This document shows positions 24,681-33,876 of a stretch of 64,000 nucleotides of DNA, piece after piece. The notes beneath the pieces were generated by a model that was not told where the DNA came from, did no database searches, and saw nothing but the letters and a program-made list of their open reading frames with translations. The stretch is from a virus, in the IMG/VR virus record IMGVR_UViG_3300021964_000021, positions 1 through 64,000 of that record. The stretch is one strand, 5' to 3'. The translations under genes were made by a program, and so were the position numbers. Numbering within the stretch: the first letter of the stretch is position 1; the number at the start of each line of letters is the position of its first letter.

Positions 24681-25139
24681 ATGGCTAATACCAAACGGGT
24701 ACAACTGCGTAAAGGGACGGAGTTGGAGCACTCTACATTTACTGGTGCTCTTGCTGAAGTAACTTTTGATACTGATAAAGGGACAATTAGAGTTCATGAT
24801 GGACTCACCTTGTCTGGGGTAGAGATCCAAAAATCTCGATTGACTGATTTAAATGGTTCTAATGATGGTGATACATTGAGAACCAATATGAAGTACTTTA
24901 GTGATACCTCGGCAGGTCCTTTTGCAGTGTATCTACCAACACTTCGATTTGTAGGAGATACTATTCATCTTGCAGATTCCAAATACCAATGGAACATAAA
25001 TAATCTTACAGTATATGCTCAAGGTGGAGACCAAATAAAAGACAGCACTGGGTTCATTGACACATTTTTAAACTGTGACGTTGCTGGTGGGTATGTCGAG
25101 CTTATTTGGGAAGGAACTTTCTGGAGGATGTTCTCATGA
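24681..25139 (+). CDS. Fibre-tip-like protein with Mtd_N-type N-terminus (152 aa)
   Basis: Begins MANTKRVQLRKGTELEH and continues FTGALAEVTFDTDKGTIRVHDG, the compact beta-prism pattern found at the start of major tropism determinant and many fibre proteins. Residues ~70-152 (VYLPTLRFVGDTIHLADS ... WEGTFWRMFS) match a C-terminal domain also found at the ends of the 1279-aa and 528-aa proteins in this window. It overlaps the next gene as ATGA. Confidence 0.75.
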   Translation: MANTKRVQLRKGTELEHSTFTGALAEVTFDTDKGTIRVHDGLTLSGVEIQKSRLTDLNGSNDGDTLRTNMKYFSDTSAGPFAVYLPTLRFVGDTIHLADSKYQWNINNLTVYAQGGDQIKDSTGFIDTFLNCDVAGGYVELIWEGTFWRMFS

Positions 25140-25492
25140 ACCTAAGTAGAATGGACGGTTCGATGAAACATGTTGTTCAATCGAATGACTTCATCGTACA
25201 TGCCCTGCGTAGAGACGCAGATGGTATGCTTCGTTACACAAAAGTGGGTTCTGGGAGCACCGAAATAGGAGACTTCCATAGAACTAATGGAACTCAATAT
25301 CCAGGGTTCCTTGATGGTGAAGATTATGTGGAAGAAACAACTGAGGATAAAACCTACAAGAACGATCCACATGATAAATATCAACAGTATAGATTTGATT
25401 TCAGAAATCTACATTATTTTATAGATAGTGATGGATACCTTGTCGCCCGTATTAACGGCACATATGATTATACAACCGAAGGACCTAAGTAA
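25136..25492 (+). CDS. Hypothetical structural-region protein (118 aa)
   Basis: ATG overlaps the preceding stop. Sequence is polar and aromatic: MNLSRMDGSMKHVVQSNDF, then VHALRRDADGMLRYTKVG and YQQYRFDFRNLHYFIDSDGYL. No family recognised. Position between two fibre genes and late promoter upstream suggest a virion part or a fibre assembly factor. Confidence 0.65.
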   Translation: MNLSRMDGSMKHVVQSNDFIVHALRRDADGMLRYTKVGSGSTEIGDFHRTNGTQYPGFLDGEDYVEETTEDKTYKNDPHDKYQQYRFDFRNLHYFIDSDGYLVARINGTYDYTTEGPK

Positions 25493-25510
25493 GAAAGGAA
25501 TTAACTAACG

Positions 25511-28500
25511 ATGGCTGATTTTAGATTAGGAAGACTAAAATTCAATTGGAGAGGCGACTGGGCTCCTAGCACCGAATATGTCATTGATGATATCGTCAAG
25601 TTTGGTGCTAACACTTACGTCGTCACTACCAATCACACCTCCTCTGCGAGCGAAACAGACTGGTACGACACCGATGCTTCATATTGGAGTCTCCATGTTG
25701 AGGGTATCCGTAACGTAGGAACGTATACAGAAGGTACGTTCTACAAAGTTAACGATATTCTTAAGTATGGTAACACTCAATATCGTGTTACTGCGGGTAT
25801 TGGAACTACCGCAGGTCTCGTATTCCCAGGTATTGGAACGGATGGACCAGCAAACCCCAACGTTGTATCATATGTTGCTGGTTTTAATGGTGAAGGACCC
25901 TGGGATGCAGGAACAGTTTATGAGACTGGAGACGTTGTTCTCTACGCTGGTAACTCTTATGTCGCTATTCAGACCTCTGTACAGGGAGCAATTCCTCCAA
26001 CTGAACTTGATACTCAGTGGGAATTCCTCGCGCAAGGTCATAACGCTGTAGGTCTGAGCACCTATGAAGATGGCGTTACCTATTATAGAGGTGATTTGGT
26101 AACCGTTGGTGGTGATACCTATCAGGTAGATGCAACTTCTACTCAGTATGTACACCCAACTAAGGGTCTTACTGTTGGTATTGGATCTACCATTGTTGGT
26201 GTTGCTCTTACAGCATGGACAATTTATAATAGAGGTTTGAGATATGCTGGTACATACTCTACAGCAACTGAGTATTACAGAAATGATGTTGTTGAGTATG
26301 CATCCTCTTCCTACGTTGGTCTTGGAACTACTTCCTTCACCAATATTACTCCTGGAGCTGATCCTGATATTTGGGCAGCACTTGCGCTTGGTGACTCCAA
26401 TGCTCTGCTGACTCAACCTGGCGACGTTCTGATTAGAGACCAAACGGCACCTACAAGATTGGGTGTTGGAATGACATATCAGTCTCTTGGTATTGGAACA
26501 GACCTTGTTCCTACTTGGATGACCATCGGTGATTCTACTAGAATTTATCACGTTGACCCTGAGCTGGGTAAAGATACCTTTAATGGTAGCACCCCAGATA
26601 TGGCGTTCAGAACGCTGAAGGCAGCATGTGATAACGCAAGCGCGATTACAGATATTACTAACTTTGTTTATGATGAAGTAAGTGGTCTGTCTACAGTTAC
26701 AGCACCAAACCACGGTATTCTTTATCCAAATATCACCGTTAGACTGAGAGACATTGAGTTCTCTTGCCTCTCTGGTGGTAATACTTATGCGGTTAACGCA
26801 TTCCAGTATGATAATGCTGCTGGTATTGCAACCTGTACTGTTGGTGCAGCAATGACTGGTCTCCAAGTTGGAGATACAATTAGACTCGATAACCTTGAAT
26901 TCACCTGCCCAGGTGGTTCTGGTATCACAACAACCATCTTCCCTGATGGAACAAGACCTGATGGATTCAACTTCACCGTAAGTGCAATCAACGGTCCTCA
27001 GCAAATTGAGATGAATGTTGGTATCTCCACCATTCAGCACGTATACGTCTCTGGTGGTACGCTGTTTGTTGGTGTTGACACATCGTTCTTCCCAAGAAAC
27101 GTTCTGACTTCTTACTTCAACGTTATTGACGTTGTTGACAACAATACATTCACCATTAATGCTGGTGTATCGTCTATTACCCACACTTATGTACAGGGTG
27201 GACAAGTCCTGAACCTGTCTCCTGCTGTTATTAGACTGTCTTCTTCTGAATTTGTTGAGCAACTTCCACTTGTTGTTCCTCCATTCACTTCTGTTGTTGG
27301 TTCTACGCTGAGATCTTCTAAGATTAGACCTGCTGAAGGTTTGTCTTCTGACGGTGTAACTCCTAACAACCGTCAGATCATGTTCCAACTGTCTGACGCA
27401 ACAACGATTCAGGGTCTGAACGTTGATGGTATGGTTGGATTCGATTATGATGCAAATAGACCATATGAGCTTGAGGCAACTACCATTAGAACAGGTGTTG
27501 GTACAACTGCTTGTGGTATCTACTTCGCATATAATCCCCTCTCCCCAATTCTGAATAAGTCGCCTTACGTTAAGGACTGTACTGCGTTTGGTAATCCTCC
27601 AACTGATGGTACTACTGGTGGTGCTGGTGTTGGTGTATTCATCGACGGTAATGTCCATGATTCTGGATTCCGCACGATGGTCTTCGACGCCTTCACGAAC
27701 GTTCTGAGTGACGGTGCTGGATTCGTTCTTGATAATGATGCTGGTGCTGAGATCGTCTCCTCCTTCACCTACTACTGCCGCTGGGGTTACTATGCAGGTG
27801 GTGGTTCTAGAATTCGTGGTGTTGGTGGTAACAACTCTTACGGTGACTACGGCGTTATTGCATCTGGATTCTCTACTGCTGAGACTCCAAGAACTCTGAG
27901 ACTGTTTGGAGACAAGCTCGACACTGCAGTTGGTACTGTAAGTGGTACGATTGCAATCGGTAACACCATCACTGGTGGAACCTCTGGTGCTAAGGCAACC
28001 TTCATCAACGACCAAACTTCCTCTGACGCGATCTACTTCAAGTACTATCCTGGTTACGGTGATCCTAGCATTGGCGTTGGTCAAACCGTTGGTATTGGTA
28101 CTACCTCCTTCATTCCTGGCGAGTGGTTGAACTTCGTTGGATCTGGTACAACTGGTGCTATCCAAGTCTCCGCAGTCTCAGGATCTGTCGGTGGTCAGCA
28201 GGGCGTTCTGTTTGAACTTGATCTTGCTGATGGTGATAACTTACCTCTGGTTGGTGACGCGATTGGTATTAAGACCACTGGTATTGGTAGTGATTTGGTC
28301 AATGATCAAGCAAGATTCTACATTGTTAACAACGTAACTGGATTCCAAACTTCCTATACTCAGTATAGAGGTGACATTGGAGATTCTCCTGTTGTTTACT
28401 CTGGTCGCGTAACTGTTACTGTATCTCCTGAGAAGGGAATCAGAACACCTGATACACGTACTGGACTTGGTGCCACCAACAACCTTGATGGTGGCGGTGG

Positions 28501-29350
28501 TTCCATGGTCGAAGTTAGAACTAGATTCTCTAACGCACGTCTGACTGGTCACGACTTCCTCTCCATTGGCGTTGGTAACAAGGTTGAAACCAACTATCCA
28601 AACGTTAACGAGGCAAACGTACAGCAGGGTAATGAGACCAACAACTTTGGTCCTGGTAGAGTGTTCTTCGTCTCTACTGACCAAGGTGGTAACTTCAGAG
28701 TTGGTGACTTCTTCTCCGTTAACCAGTTGACTGGTGCTGCTACCCTGGACGCTTCCGCGTTCAACCTGTCTGGTCTGACAGAACTGAGACTGGGTTCACT
28801 GGGTGGTCAGATTGGTGAGGCGATCAACGAGTTCTCCTCTGATGAGACCATGAGTGGTAACTCTAACACCGCTTGCCCAACTGAATTCGCGGTTCGCGGA
28901 TTCGTAACACGCGGCAGAATGGGTGTTGAGGCAATGGTTCCACCTAAGGGAACCACAGCACAAAGACCCGTTGCTCCTATCCAAGGTGCTCTGAGATTCA
29001 ACACAGATCTGGGTGCATTTGAGGGATACAGTGGAACTGCTTGGGTGCCCATCGGAGGATTCCAGAACATCGATGTAAACACAACTTACACTGCAACTGC
29101 CTTCCAGACTCTCTGGTGTGATACAAATTCTGGTGGATTCACTGTTACTCTCCCCGCATCTCCTAACAAAGGTGATGTTGTTAGAATTCTTGACGTTGCT
29201 AAGTCATTTGACTCTAACAACTTGACAATTGCTAGAAATGGCAAGGTCATCATGGGTGACGCAGCGGATCTAACGGTAACAACTGAAGGTGCGGCATTCG
29301 ATCTGATCTTCTACAACGACACATACGGTTGGAGAATCTTCACCGTCTGA
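25511..29350 (+). CDS. Large tail fibre with carbohydrate-binding-like modules and beta-helix (1279 aa)
   Basis: Residues ~10-300 contain five copies of a CBM5/12-like module of the form W/Y-x-Y-x2-GDxVxYxGxxYxx (for example WDAGTVYETGDVVLYAGNSY and YSTATEYYRNDVVEYASSSY). From ~340 there is IYHVDPELGKDTFNGSTPD and LKAACDNA, typical entries of pectate-lyase-like right-handed beta-helices, extending to about 1000. The last ~100 residues (TLWCDTNSGGFTVTLPASP ... GWRIFTV) are the C-terminal domain shared with proteins at 24681 and 40028. C-ending codon bias suggests strong expression. Binding to cell-surface glycan is the likely role. Confidence 0.8.
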   Translation: MADFRLGRLKFNWRGDWAPSTEYVIDDIVKFGANTYVVTTNHTSSASETDWYDTDASYWSLHVEGIRNVGTYTEGTFYKVNDILKYGNTQYRVTAGIGTTAGLVFPGIGTDGPANPNVVSYVAGFNGEGPWDAGTVYETGDVVLYAGNSYVAIQTSVQGAIPPTELDTQWEFLAQGHNAVGLSTYEDGVTYYRGDLVTVGGDTYQVDATSTQYVHPTKGLTVGIGSTIVGVALTAWTIYNRGLRYAGTYSTATEYYRNDVVEYASSSYVGLGTTSFTNITPGADPDIWAALALGDSNALLTQPGDVLIRDQTAPTRLGVGMTYQSLGIGTDLVPTWMTIGDSTRIYHVDPELGKDTFNGSTPDMAFRTLKAACDNASAITDITNFVYDEVSGLSTVTAPNHGILYPNITVRLRDIEFSCLSGGNTYAVNAFQYDNAAGIATCTVGAAMTGLQVGDTIRLDNLEFTCPGGSGITTTIFPDGTRPDGFNFTVSAINGPQQIEMNVGISTIQHVYVSGGTLFVGVDTSFFPRNVLTSYFNVIDVVDNNTFTINAGVSSITHTYVQGGQVLNLSPAVIRLSSSEFVEQLPLVVPPFTSVVGSTLRSSKIRPAEGLSSDGVTPNNRQIMFQLSDATTIQGLNVDGMVGFDYDANRPYELEATTIRTGVGTTACGIYFAYNPLSPILNKSPYVKDCTAFGNPPTDGTTGGAGVGVFIDGNVHDSGFRTMVFDAFTNVLSDGAGFVLDNDAGAEIVSSFTYYCRWGYYAGGGSRIRGVGGNNSYGDYGVIASGFSTAETPRTLRLFGDKLDTAVGTVSGTIAIGNTITGGTSGAKATFINDQTSSDAIYFKYYPGYGDPSIGVGQTVGIGTTSFIPGEWLNFVGSGTTGAIQVSAVSGSVGGQQGVLFELDLADGDNLPLVGDAIGIKTTGIGSDLVNDQARFYIVNNVTGFQTSYTQYRGDIGDSPVVYSGRVTVTVSPEKGIRTPDTRTGLGATNNLDGGGGSMVEVRTRFSNARLTGHDFLSIGVGNKVETNYPNVNEANVQQGNETNNFGPGRVFFVSTDQGGNFRVGDFFSVNQLTGAATLDASAFNLSGLTELRLGSLGGQIGEAINEFSSDETMSGNSNTACPTEFAVRGFVTRGRMGVEAMVPPKGTTAQRPVAPIQGALRFNTDLGAFEGYSGTAWVPIGGFQNIDVNTTYTATAFQTLWCDTNSGGFTVTLPASPNKGDVVRILDVAKSFDSNNLTIARNGKVIMGDAADLTVTTEGAAFDLIFYNDTYGWRIFTV

Positions 29351-29362
29351 TGTATAGGATAC

Positions 29363-29390
29363 GGGGGGACTTTGAGTTCCCCCTCTTCTT
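29363..29390 (+). terminator. Terminator after the 1279-aa fibre gene
   Basis: GGGGGA and TCCCCC pair around CTTTGAGT, followed by a T-rich CTCTTCTTTATT. Tail is less perfect than at other terminators here. Confidence 0.65.
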
Positions 29391-29405
29391 TATTATGTGT
29401 GTTTA

Positions 29406-29413
29406 TATAAATA
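29406..29413 (+). promoter_or_regulatory. T4-type late promoter, TATAAATA
   Basis: Exact consensus 24 nt before the ATG at 29438; probably serves all three Cys-rich genes. Confidence 0.75.
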
Positions 29414-29437
29414 ATAAAACGAGGATTAATGTAAAAA

Positions 29438-30223
29438 ATGGCATCCTACGGAAGTTACAAAAAGATTATCTCTGGGCAGATTAAAGACGGTACTGTTCCT
29501 AATTTAGCTTTAGCAGATGGTGCTGGTCTAGCATATTCTGTAAAGTGGATTTATGGACAACCTCAAGTGTGCTCACCTGGTTGTTGCTGTCTCTGGACAG
29601 TTCCAACTGGTGTAAAGAGAGTCACATTTGAAATTTGGGGATCTGGTGGTAATGGTCACGGATTCTGCTCTTGTAACCGCTGCCATCACTTCAAAGGTGC
29701 TGCTGGTGGTTACTACAACAGTAAAACCATTGATGTCCAAGGTGGTTGGCAGTATACCGTTTGTGCTGCAGGTGTCTATCGTTGCTGCTCTAGAGAGTGT
29801 CAAGGATGCAGAGGATGTTCTTCTTATATAAATGGATGTAACTTGAGCAACTTCTGTGCCATTGGTGGTGAGCAGGGTATGTCCGAAACCAACTGGTCAA
29901 CTGCGTGTTACTCTTACTTCAGTTGCTGTGTAGCACCTGTCCAGAATGGTGGTGACTTTGGAATGGGCAACCACACTGGTGCTTGGAGTGGTGCTATTTT
30001 CTGCCACTGTAACTATCATTATACTTGCACAACAAATGCACCATTCCTTTCAGGTGGATCTGGATCTGGTGAAGCAATGGTGAACTGTTGGATCCGTTGT
30101 GGATGCTGGCATGTACCTTATGGTACTGGTGGACAGGGTGGTATGACTACCTACTGTGGTAGTGGTAATTGTGGACAAGGTGGCATGGGCGGCGGTGGCG
30201 TCGTCAAGATTACATACGTCTGA
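29438..30223 (+). CDS. Cys-rich glycine-rich adhesin-like protein, copy 1 (261 aa)
   Basis: 26 cysteines in 261 residues. Layout: N-terminal YGSYKKIISGQIKDGTV, then SPGCCCLWTVPTGVKRVTFE leading into the Gly-rich beta fold of phage fibre-tip proteins (WGSGGNG ... GGYYNSKTIDVQGGWQYTV), a Cys cluster CCSRECQGCRGCSSY, NGCNLSNFCAIGG, and the end TTYCGSGNCGQGGMGGGG-VVKITYV. No signal peptide. The family of Gly-rich fibre tips (VPxGVxxVxxExWGxGG) is known; the regular cysteines are unusual for a protein made in the reducing cytoplasm and may bind metal or form disulfides after release. Confidence 0.75.
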   Translation: MASYGSYKKIISGQIKDGTVPNLALADGAGLAYSVKWIYGQPQVCSPGCCCLWTVPTGVKRVTFEIWGSGGNGHGFCSCNRCHHFKGAAGGYYNSKTIDVQGGWQYTVCAAGVYRCCSRECQGCRGCSSYINGCNLSNFCAIGGEQGMSETNWSTACYSYFSCCVAPVQNGGDFGMGNHTGAWSGAIFCHCNYHYTCTTNAPFLSGGSGSGEAMVNCWIRCGCWHVPYGTGGQGGMTTYCGSGNCGQGGMGGGGVVKITYV

Positions 30224-30240
30224 TAGGAGAATCAAAGCAA

Positions 30241-31038
30241 ATGGCTTCTTACGAAAGTTATAAAAAAATTAGTGCGGATGGTATCGTAGATGGTGCGGTA
30301 GAAGCGGCAGACTTTACAGTTGCTTTGAATCGGACTTATGGTGTTAAATGGTTTTATGGTACTCCTGCAGCGTTAACAAGTGGTTGTTGCTGTCTCTGGA
30401 CAGTTCCAACTGGCGTAAAGAAACTTCACATTGAAATGTGGGGTGCTGGTGGTAATGGAGCTGGATCTTGTAATTGTAATAGATGCCATCACTTCCGTGG
30501 TTCTCAGGGTGGATATTACAACTCTAAAATGATCAGTGTCACAGAAGGTTGGCAGTATACCGTTTGTGCTGCAGGTGTCTATCGCTGTTGCTCAAGAGAG
30601 TGTGTTGGTTGCGAAGGATGCTCTTCTTATGTTAATGGATGTAACTTGAGCAACTTCTGTGCTAGAGGTGGCGAGAATGGTTATGCAAACACCTCTTGGA
30701 ATACGTTATGTCACTCAGTCAATGACTGCTGCCTAGCACCAGGTAATAATGGTGGTGACTTTGGAATGGTAACAATGAGCCCAACATGGAGTGGTGCTGA
30801 ATTTGTTTATGATAGAGGATTCTGTCACTGCTACCCACAAGCAACAAACTCTTCTGGTGCAGCATTAATTGGTACAAATGTTCAGACATCTGTTAGAAGT
30901 TGCTGGAATAAGTGCGGATGCTGGTCTGCTCCATATGGTAATGGAGGACAAAATAGTATGACCAGCTACTGTGGTAGTGGTCACTGTGGACAAGGCGGAA
31001 CAGGTGGCAGTGGTCTTGTTAAGATCACATATTTCTGA
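30241..31038 (+). CDS. Cys-rich glycine-rich adhesin-like protein, copy 2 (265 aa)
   Basis: Paralogue of its neighbours with 24 cysteines at matching places. Starts MASYESYKKISADG; the ATG at 30241 is preferred because it aligns with both other copies, whereas the frame is open further upstream. The core GWQYTVCAAGVYRCC and NGCNLSNFCARGG are conserved to the base pair in long stretches; the segment between (about residues 145-215) is divergent, with SVNDCCLAPGNNGG and DRGFCHCYPQ. This pattern of a fixed scaffold with a variable face is expected of a receptor-binding tip, an inference. Confidence 0.75.
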   Translation: MASYESYKKISADGIVDGAVEAADFTVALNRTYGVKWFYGTPAALTSGCCCLWTVPTGVKKLHIEMWGAGGNGAGSCNCNRCHHFRGSQGGYYNSKMISVTEGWQYTVCAAGVYRCCSRECVGCEGCSSYVNGCNLSNFCARGGENGYANTSWNTLCHSVNDCCLAPGNNGGDFGMVTMSPTWSGAEFVYDRGFCHCYPQATNSSGAALIGTNVQTSVRSCWNKCGCWSAPYGNGGQNSMTSYCGSGHCGQGGTGGSGLVKITYF

Positions 31039-31068
31039 TACTAAATACTTCTATAGAGAGCATCAAAA

Positions 31069-31854
31069 ATGGCACAATACTCTAATTATAAAAAAGTATC
31101 TGGATCTAGTTTGCCAAGTGGATCAGTTACAGCAGATAAACTTGCAGCTGATGGATTAAACACTTGGAACGTCAAGTGGTTCTGGGGTAGTCCAAATGCA
31201 TGTACTCCTGGTTGTTGCTGTCTCTGGACAGTTCCAACTGGTGTCAGAAGAATGACTATTGAGATGTGGGGTGCTGGTGGAAGCGGATCTGGGTCCTGCA
31301 ACTGTAGTCGTTGTTTGGTTTTCCGTGGTGCTCAAGGTGGTTACTATAATACTAAAACCATTGATGTCCAAGGTGGTTGGCAGTATACCGTTTGTGCTGC
31401 AGGTGTCTATCGTTGCTGTTATAGAGATTGTGTTGGTTGCTGTGGTTGTGCTTCTTATGTTAATGGATGTAACTTGAGCAACTTCTGTGCAATCGGCGGT
31501 CATGGTGGTATTCACTGTAATAGCTGGTCTTTAAACTGCCACTCTGAGAATATGTGCTGCAGAGCACCAGGTGATAATGGTGGTGACTTTGGAATGGGTA
31601 ATCACATGGGTGGATATTGGAATCCAAAAGGTTACTTCTGCCATTGTCATGGTAGTTTCTCTAACCCAACTTCTGCTCCATTCATTGGAACTAATGTGTT
31701 CCAGCAACTCAACTTCTGTTGGATTCGTTGTGGATGTTGGACCGTTCCATTTGGACATGGTGGACAAAATGGTATGACTACTTATTGTGGTAGTGGTCAT
31801 TGTGGACAAGGCGGCATGGGTGGTGCTGGACTTGTCAAGATTACTTATGTCTGA
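31069..31854 (+). CDS. Cys-rich glycine-rich adhesin-like protein, copy 3 (261 aa)
   Basis: Third tandem copy, 27 cysteines. Shares SPGCCCLWTVPTGV-like entry (TPGCCCLWTVPTGVRRMTIE), the same GWQYTVCAAGVYRCC block with CYRDCVGCCGCASY, and the CGSGHCGQGGMGG end. Divergent stretch IHCNSWSLNCHSENMCCRAPG and YFCHCHGSFSNPTSAP. It lies before a strong terminator, so the three copies form one late transcription unit with the promoter at 29406. Confidence 0.75.
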   Translation: MAQYSNYKKVSGSSLPSGSVTADKLAADGLNTWNVKWFWGSPNACTPGCCCLWTVPTGVRRMTIEMWGAGGSGSGSCNCSRCLVFRGAQGGYYNTKTIDVQGGWQYTVCAAGVYRCCYRDCVGCCGCASYVNGCNLSNFCAIGGHGGIHCNSWSLNCHSENMCCRAPGDNGGDFGMGNHMGGYWNPKGYFCHCHGSFSNPTSAPFIGTNVFQQLNFCWIRCGCWTVPFGHGGQNGMTTYCGSGHCGQGGMGGAGLVKITYV

Positions 31855-31884
31855 TAAAATAAAGATTCCGTGTGAAGGAAGTGA

Positions 31885-31916
31885 AGAGGGTGCTAACCGC
31901 ACCCTCTTTTTTTTTA
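31885..31916 (+). terminator. Strong intrinsic terminator
   Basis: AGAGGGTGC (31885-31893), 5-nt loop, GCACCCTCT (31899-31907), then a run of T to 31916. Perfect 9-bp stem. Confidence 0.9.
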
Positions 31917-31921
31917 TTTGT

Positions 31922-31929
31922 TATAAATA
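31922..31929 (+). promoter_or_regulatory. T4-type late promoter, TATAAATA
   Basis: Exact consensus just after the terminator and 39 nt before the ATG at 31969. Confidence 0.75.
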
Positions 31930-31968
31930 GAAACGAAGGAGTAAACCCGAACAAATCCGAAAACAATT

Positions 31969-32673
31969 ATGGCTACACAACAAATCAGAGTAGAGTATGA
32001 TCTCGCTCTCCCCAACGAATTCTTAGTTGATCATGACATAGACGCAGGTAGAACCCGCACTACTGTATATGATGGTCCTGATAAGATCTATCTTCAAATT
32101 GGTGCTGATGGAACTGAAGTTGCAGGTCCTTTGACAGAAGATGATATCTTGGATGGTCGCGTAATGCCAGCAGACTGTGTTGATTGGTTTGAAGTTGATT
32201 GTGCAACTAATCCTCTTATCTGTCAGCTCAGAGGTCCAGTTGTCAATGAATTGGAAGAAGAGTATACTGGAGAAACTGTTCATCCACAATCTCCTGAGAT
32301 CGATGGATATCCACGATTCTCTTATGGTACACCAATCATGCCTGGCGATATCTACGATTCTCATTCGGTAAGAGTTATCGACGGTGAGATTCAAGTTGAT
32401 AGATTCTCTGTTAGCAAGAAGATTGTTGATAGAGACTTTGATCTTACTTGGGAAATGCTTCGTGCCAAGAGAAATGCGATGCTTGAATCTTGCGATTCTA
32501 AAACCAGTACTGATATGCCTGCTGAACTTTTGGAGACATGGAAGGTATTTCGTCAAAAGTTGAGAGACTTTCCTGCTGTTATGCAAGCAAACAATGTACC
32601 TCCTAATGTCGCATACTACATGTTCCCAGAACAACCTCAACCTTCTACAGATCCAGCAGCTGGAGCATTCTGA
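31969..32673 (+). CDS. Fibre-region protein with tail-assembly-chaperone-like C-terminus (234 aa)
   Basis: The C-terminal segment WEMLRAKRNAMLESCDSK ... LETWKVFRQKLRDFPAV has the pattern (W..lRakRn.lL ... W..YRq.LRDlP) of XkdW-like and phage tail-fibre chaperone domains. The N-terminal part holds VEYDLALPNEFLVDHDIDAG and acidic beta strands. It may assist folding of the fibre array upstream, or be a virion protein with this domain. Driven by its own late promoter. Confidence 0.7.
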   Translation: MATQQIRVEYDLALPNEFLVDHDIDAGRTRTTVYDGPDKIYLQIGADGTEVAGPLTEDDILDGRVMPADCVDWFEVDCATNPLICQLRGPVVNELEEEYTGETVHPQSPEIDGYPRFSYGTPIMPGDIYDSHSVRVIDGEIQVDRFSVSKKIVDRDFDLTWEMLRAKRNAMLESCDSKTSTDMPAELLETWKVFRQKLRDFPAVMQANNVPPNVAYYMFPEQPQPSTDPAAGAF

Positions 32674-32688
32674 TTCTTATTGATTTTT

Positions 32689-33225
32689 ATGATTGATAAT
32701 TATAAAATTTATAAATTTGATTATATAAAAGAAAATCAATCAGATATTGTTAGAGTGGCAGATATTTGCCACTCTAATCTTGTATCGGAAGGATTTGGAG
32801 ACACTACTTGGAGTTATTATCTTTATAATATTTTTAGTGTCTCTTCTCCATCTCTACATTACTATAAGATTTTTAGAAAACTTAGAGATATAATTAGAGA
32901 GAACGTAAAGGAAGAAAATATCTGGTTACAAGCATGGTTAAATATGCATGATTATGATACGGTGTTAGACTGGCACAATCACACAGCACCATATCACGGA
33001 TATATTTCTATAGAACCACAGGATACCACCACCGAGTTTGAGGATTGGGAGGTGAAGAATGAGTGTGGAAACATATATTTTGGTAATGGTAATGTGAGAC
33101 ATAGAGTTGTGAATAACTCTCACTACACTGGTAAAAGGATTACAATTGGATACGATGTAATTCCTGAGAGTGCTTTTGAGCATTCATATCCAACTGCACA
33201 ATATGGAGCAATGCCACTTTTATAA
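32689..33225 (+). CDS. 2OG-Fe(II) oxygenase-like protein (178 aa)
   Basis: ATG at 32689 is preferred to a TTG 9 nt upstream. Metal-site pattern: WHNHTAPYHGYISI (His-x-His), then NIYFGNGNVRHRVVNN with the distal His, and KRITIGYDV with the 2OG Arg. Low-GC, unlike the fibre genes. Its stop overlaps the start of another oxygenase-like gene (TAATG), so the two are probably made together. Substrate unknown. Confidence 0.7.
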   Translation: MIDNYKIYKFDYIKENQSDIVRVADICHSNLVSEGFGDTTWSYYLYNIFSVSSPSLHYYKIFRKLRDIIRENVKEENIWLQAWLNMHDYDTVLDWHNHTAPYHGYISIEPQDTTTEFEDWEVKNECGNIYFGNGNVRHRVVNNSHYTGKRITIGYDVIPESAFEHSYPTAQYGAMPLL

Positions 33226-33830
33226 TGTTTGAATTGAATTCTGAGTTGACTGCAAAGGTGGTTAAGGTTATTGATAGTCAAGTAATTGAGATTGATAACC
33301 TTTATGAAGATCCTGATAATGTAAGAGAGTATGCAATATCTTCTAAGAAGATTACCAGAAGTGATAATGAAGATCTTCTTGCTGGAGCAATAGGTCGTAG
33401 AGTGTGTGAAGATACTCTTGAACTTGGTTATCAACTTAAAAATACTTTTGAGTCTTTGTGTCAGCATCCTGGTTGGGGAATTGAATTTAATAAAAAAGAT
33501 CATGACTACTACTGGTCTGGTATGAGATTCATGGTTAACGTGACAAGTAATCGTGAGATTATCGAAGATGGTAGAAACATGATTGCTCATAGAGACCCTG
33601 ACTTTTTAAAATGGGCATGTGTTGTGTACTTAAATACATTGGATGAATGTGAAGGTGGAACAGGATTTTATCAATATGATCCTAAAAAAGATGTAATAAA
33701 CCTTGAACATTTATCAAAGATGAAGTATAATAAGGCAGTGTTATATCCTGCTGGCATTGTTCATGGTGCTATCATGGAGAAGACAATGTTCAAAGACTGT
33801 GACCGATTGGTGCAGGTTATGTTCATGTGA
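33225..33830 (+). CDS. 2OG-Fe(II) oxygenase-like protein, DUF6445 type (201 aa)
   Basis: N-terminal VIEIDNLYEDPDNVREYA is the usual opening of this phage/marine bacterial family. IAHRDPDFLKWACVVYLN gives the His-x-Asp pair; GGTGFYQY follows; YPAGIVHGAI gives the distal His; and CDRLVQVMFM the Arg. It partners with the preceding oxygenase by 1-nt overlap and precedes the GT9-like gene. A smaller relative occurs at 47031. Confidence 0.75.
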   Translation: MFELNSELTAKVVKVIDSQVIEIDNLYEDPDNVREYAISSKKITRSDNEDLLAGAIGRRVCEDTLELGYQLKNTFESLCQHPGWGIEFNKKDHDYYWSGMRFMVNVTSNREIIEDGRNMIAHRDPDFLKWACVVYLNTLDECEGGTGFYQYDPKKDVINLEHLSKMKYNKAVLYPAGIVHGAIMEKTMFKDCDRLVQVMFM

Positions 33831-33836
33831 TAAATA
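33829..33836 (+). promoter_or_regulatory. Late promoter variant, GATAAATA
   Basis: NATAAATA match overlapping the upstream stop, 40 nt before the ATG at 33877. Confidence 0.5.
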
Positions 33837-33876
33837 ACCCAAGATTATAATTCATTATCCATTTGGAGTTGATTTA

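Larger units (their letters stand above)
29438..31854 (+). repeat. Three direct gene-length repeats
   Basis: Near-identical DNA blocks recur at about 800-bp spacing: the block coding CCCLWTVPTG at about 29581, 30384 and 31213, and the block coding GWQYTVCAAGVYR at about 29743, 30548 and 31376. Identity at synonymous sites points to recent duplication or gene conversion. Confidence 0.7.

Noticed and set aside
25868-28165. 765-codon open frame antisense to the 1279-aa fibre gene
   Set aside because: Arises from codon bias of the sense gene; Ser/Thr/Asn-rich low-complexity product.
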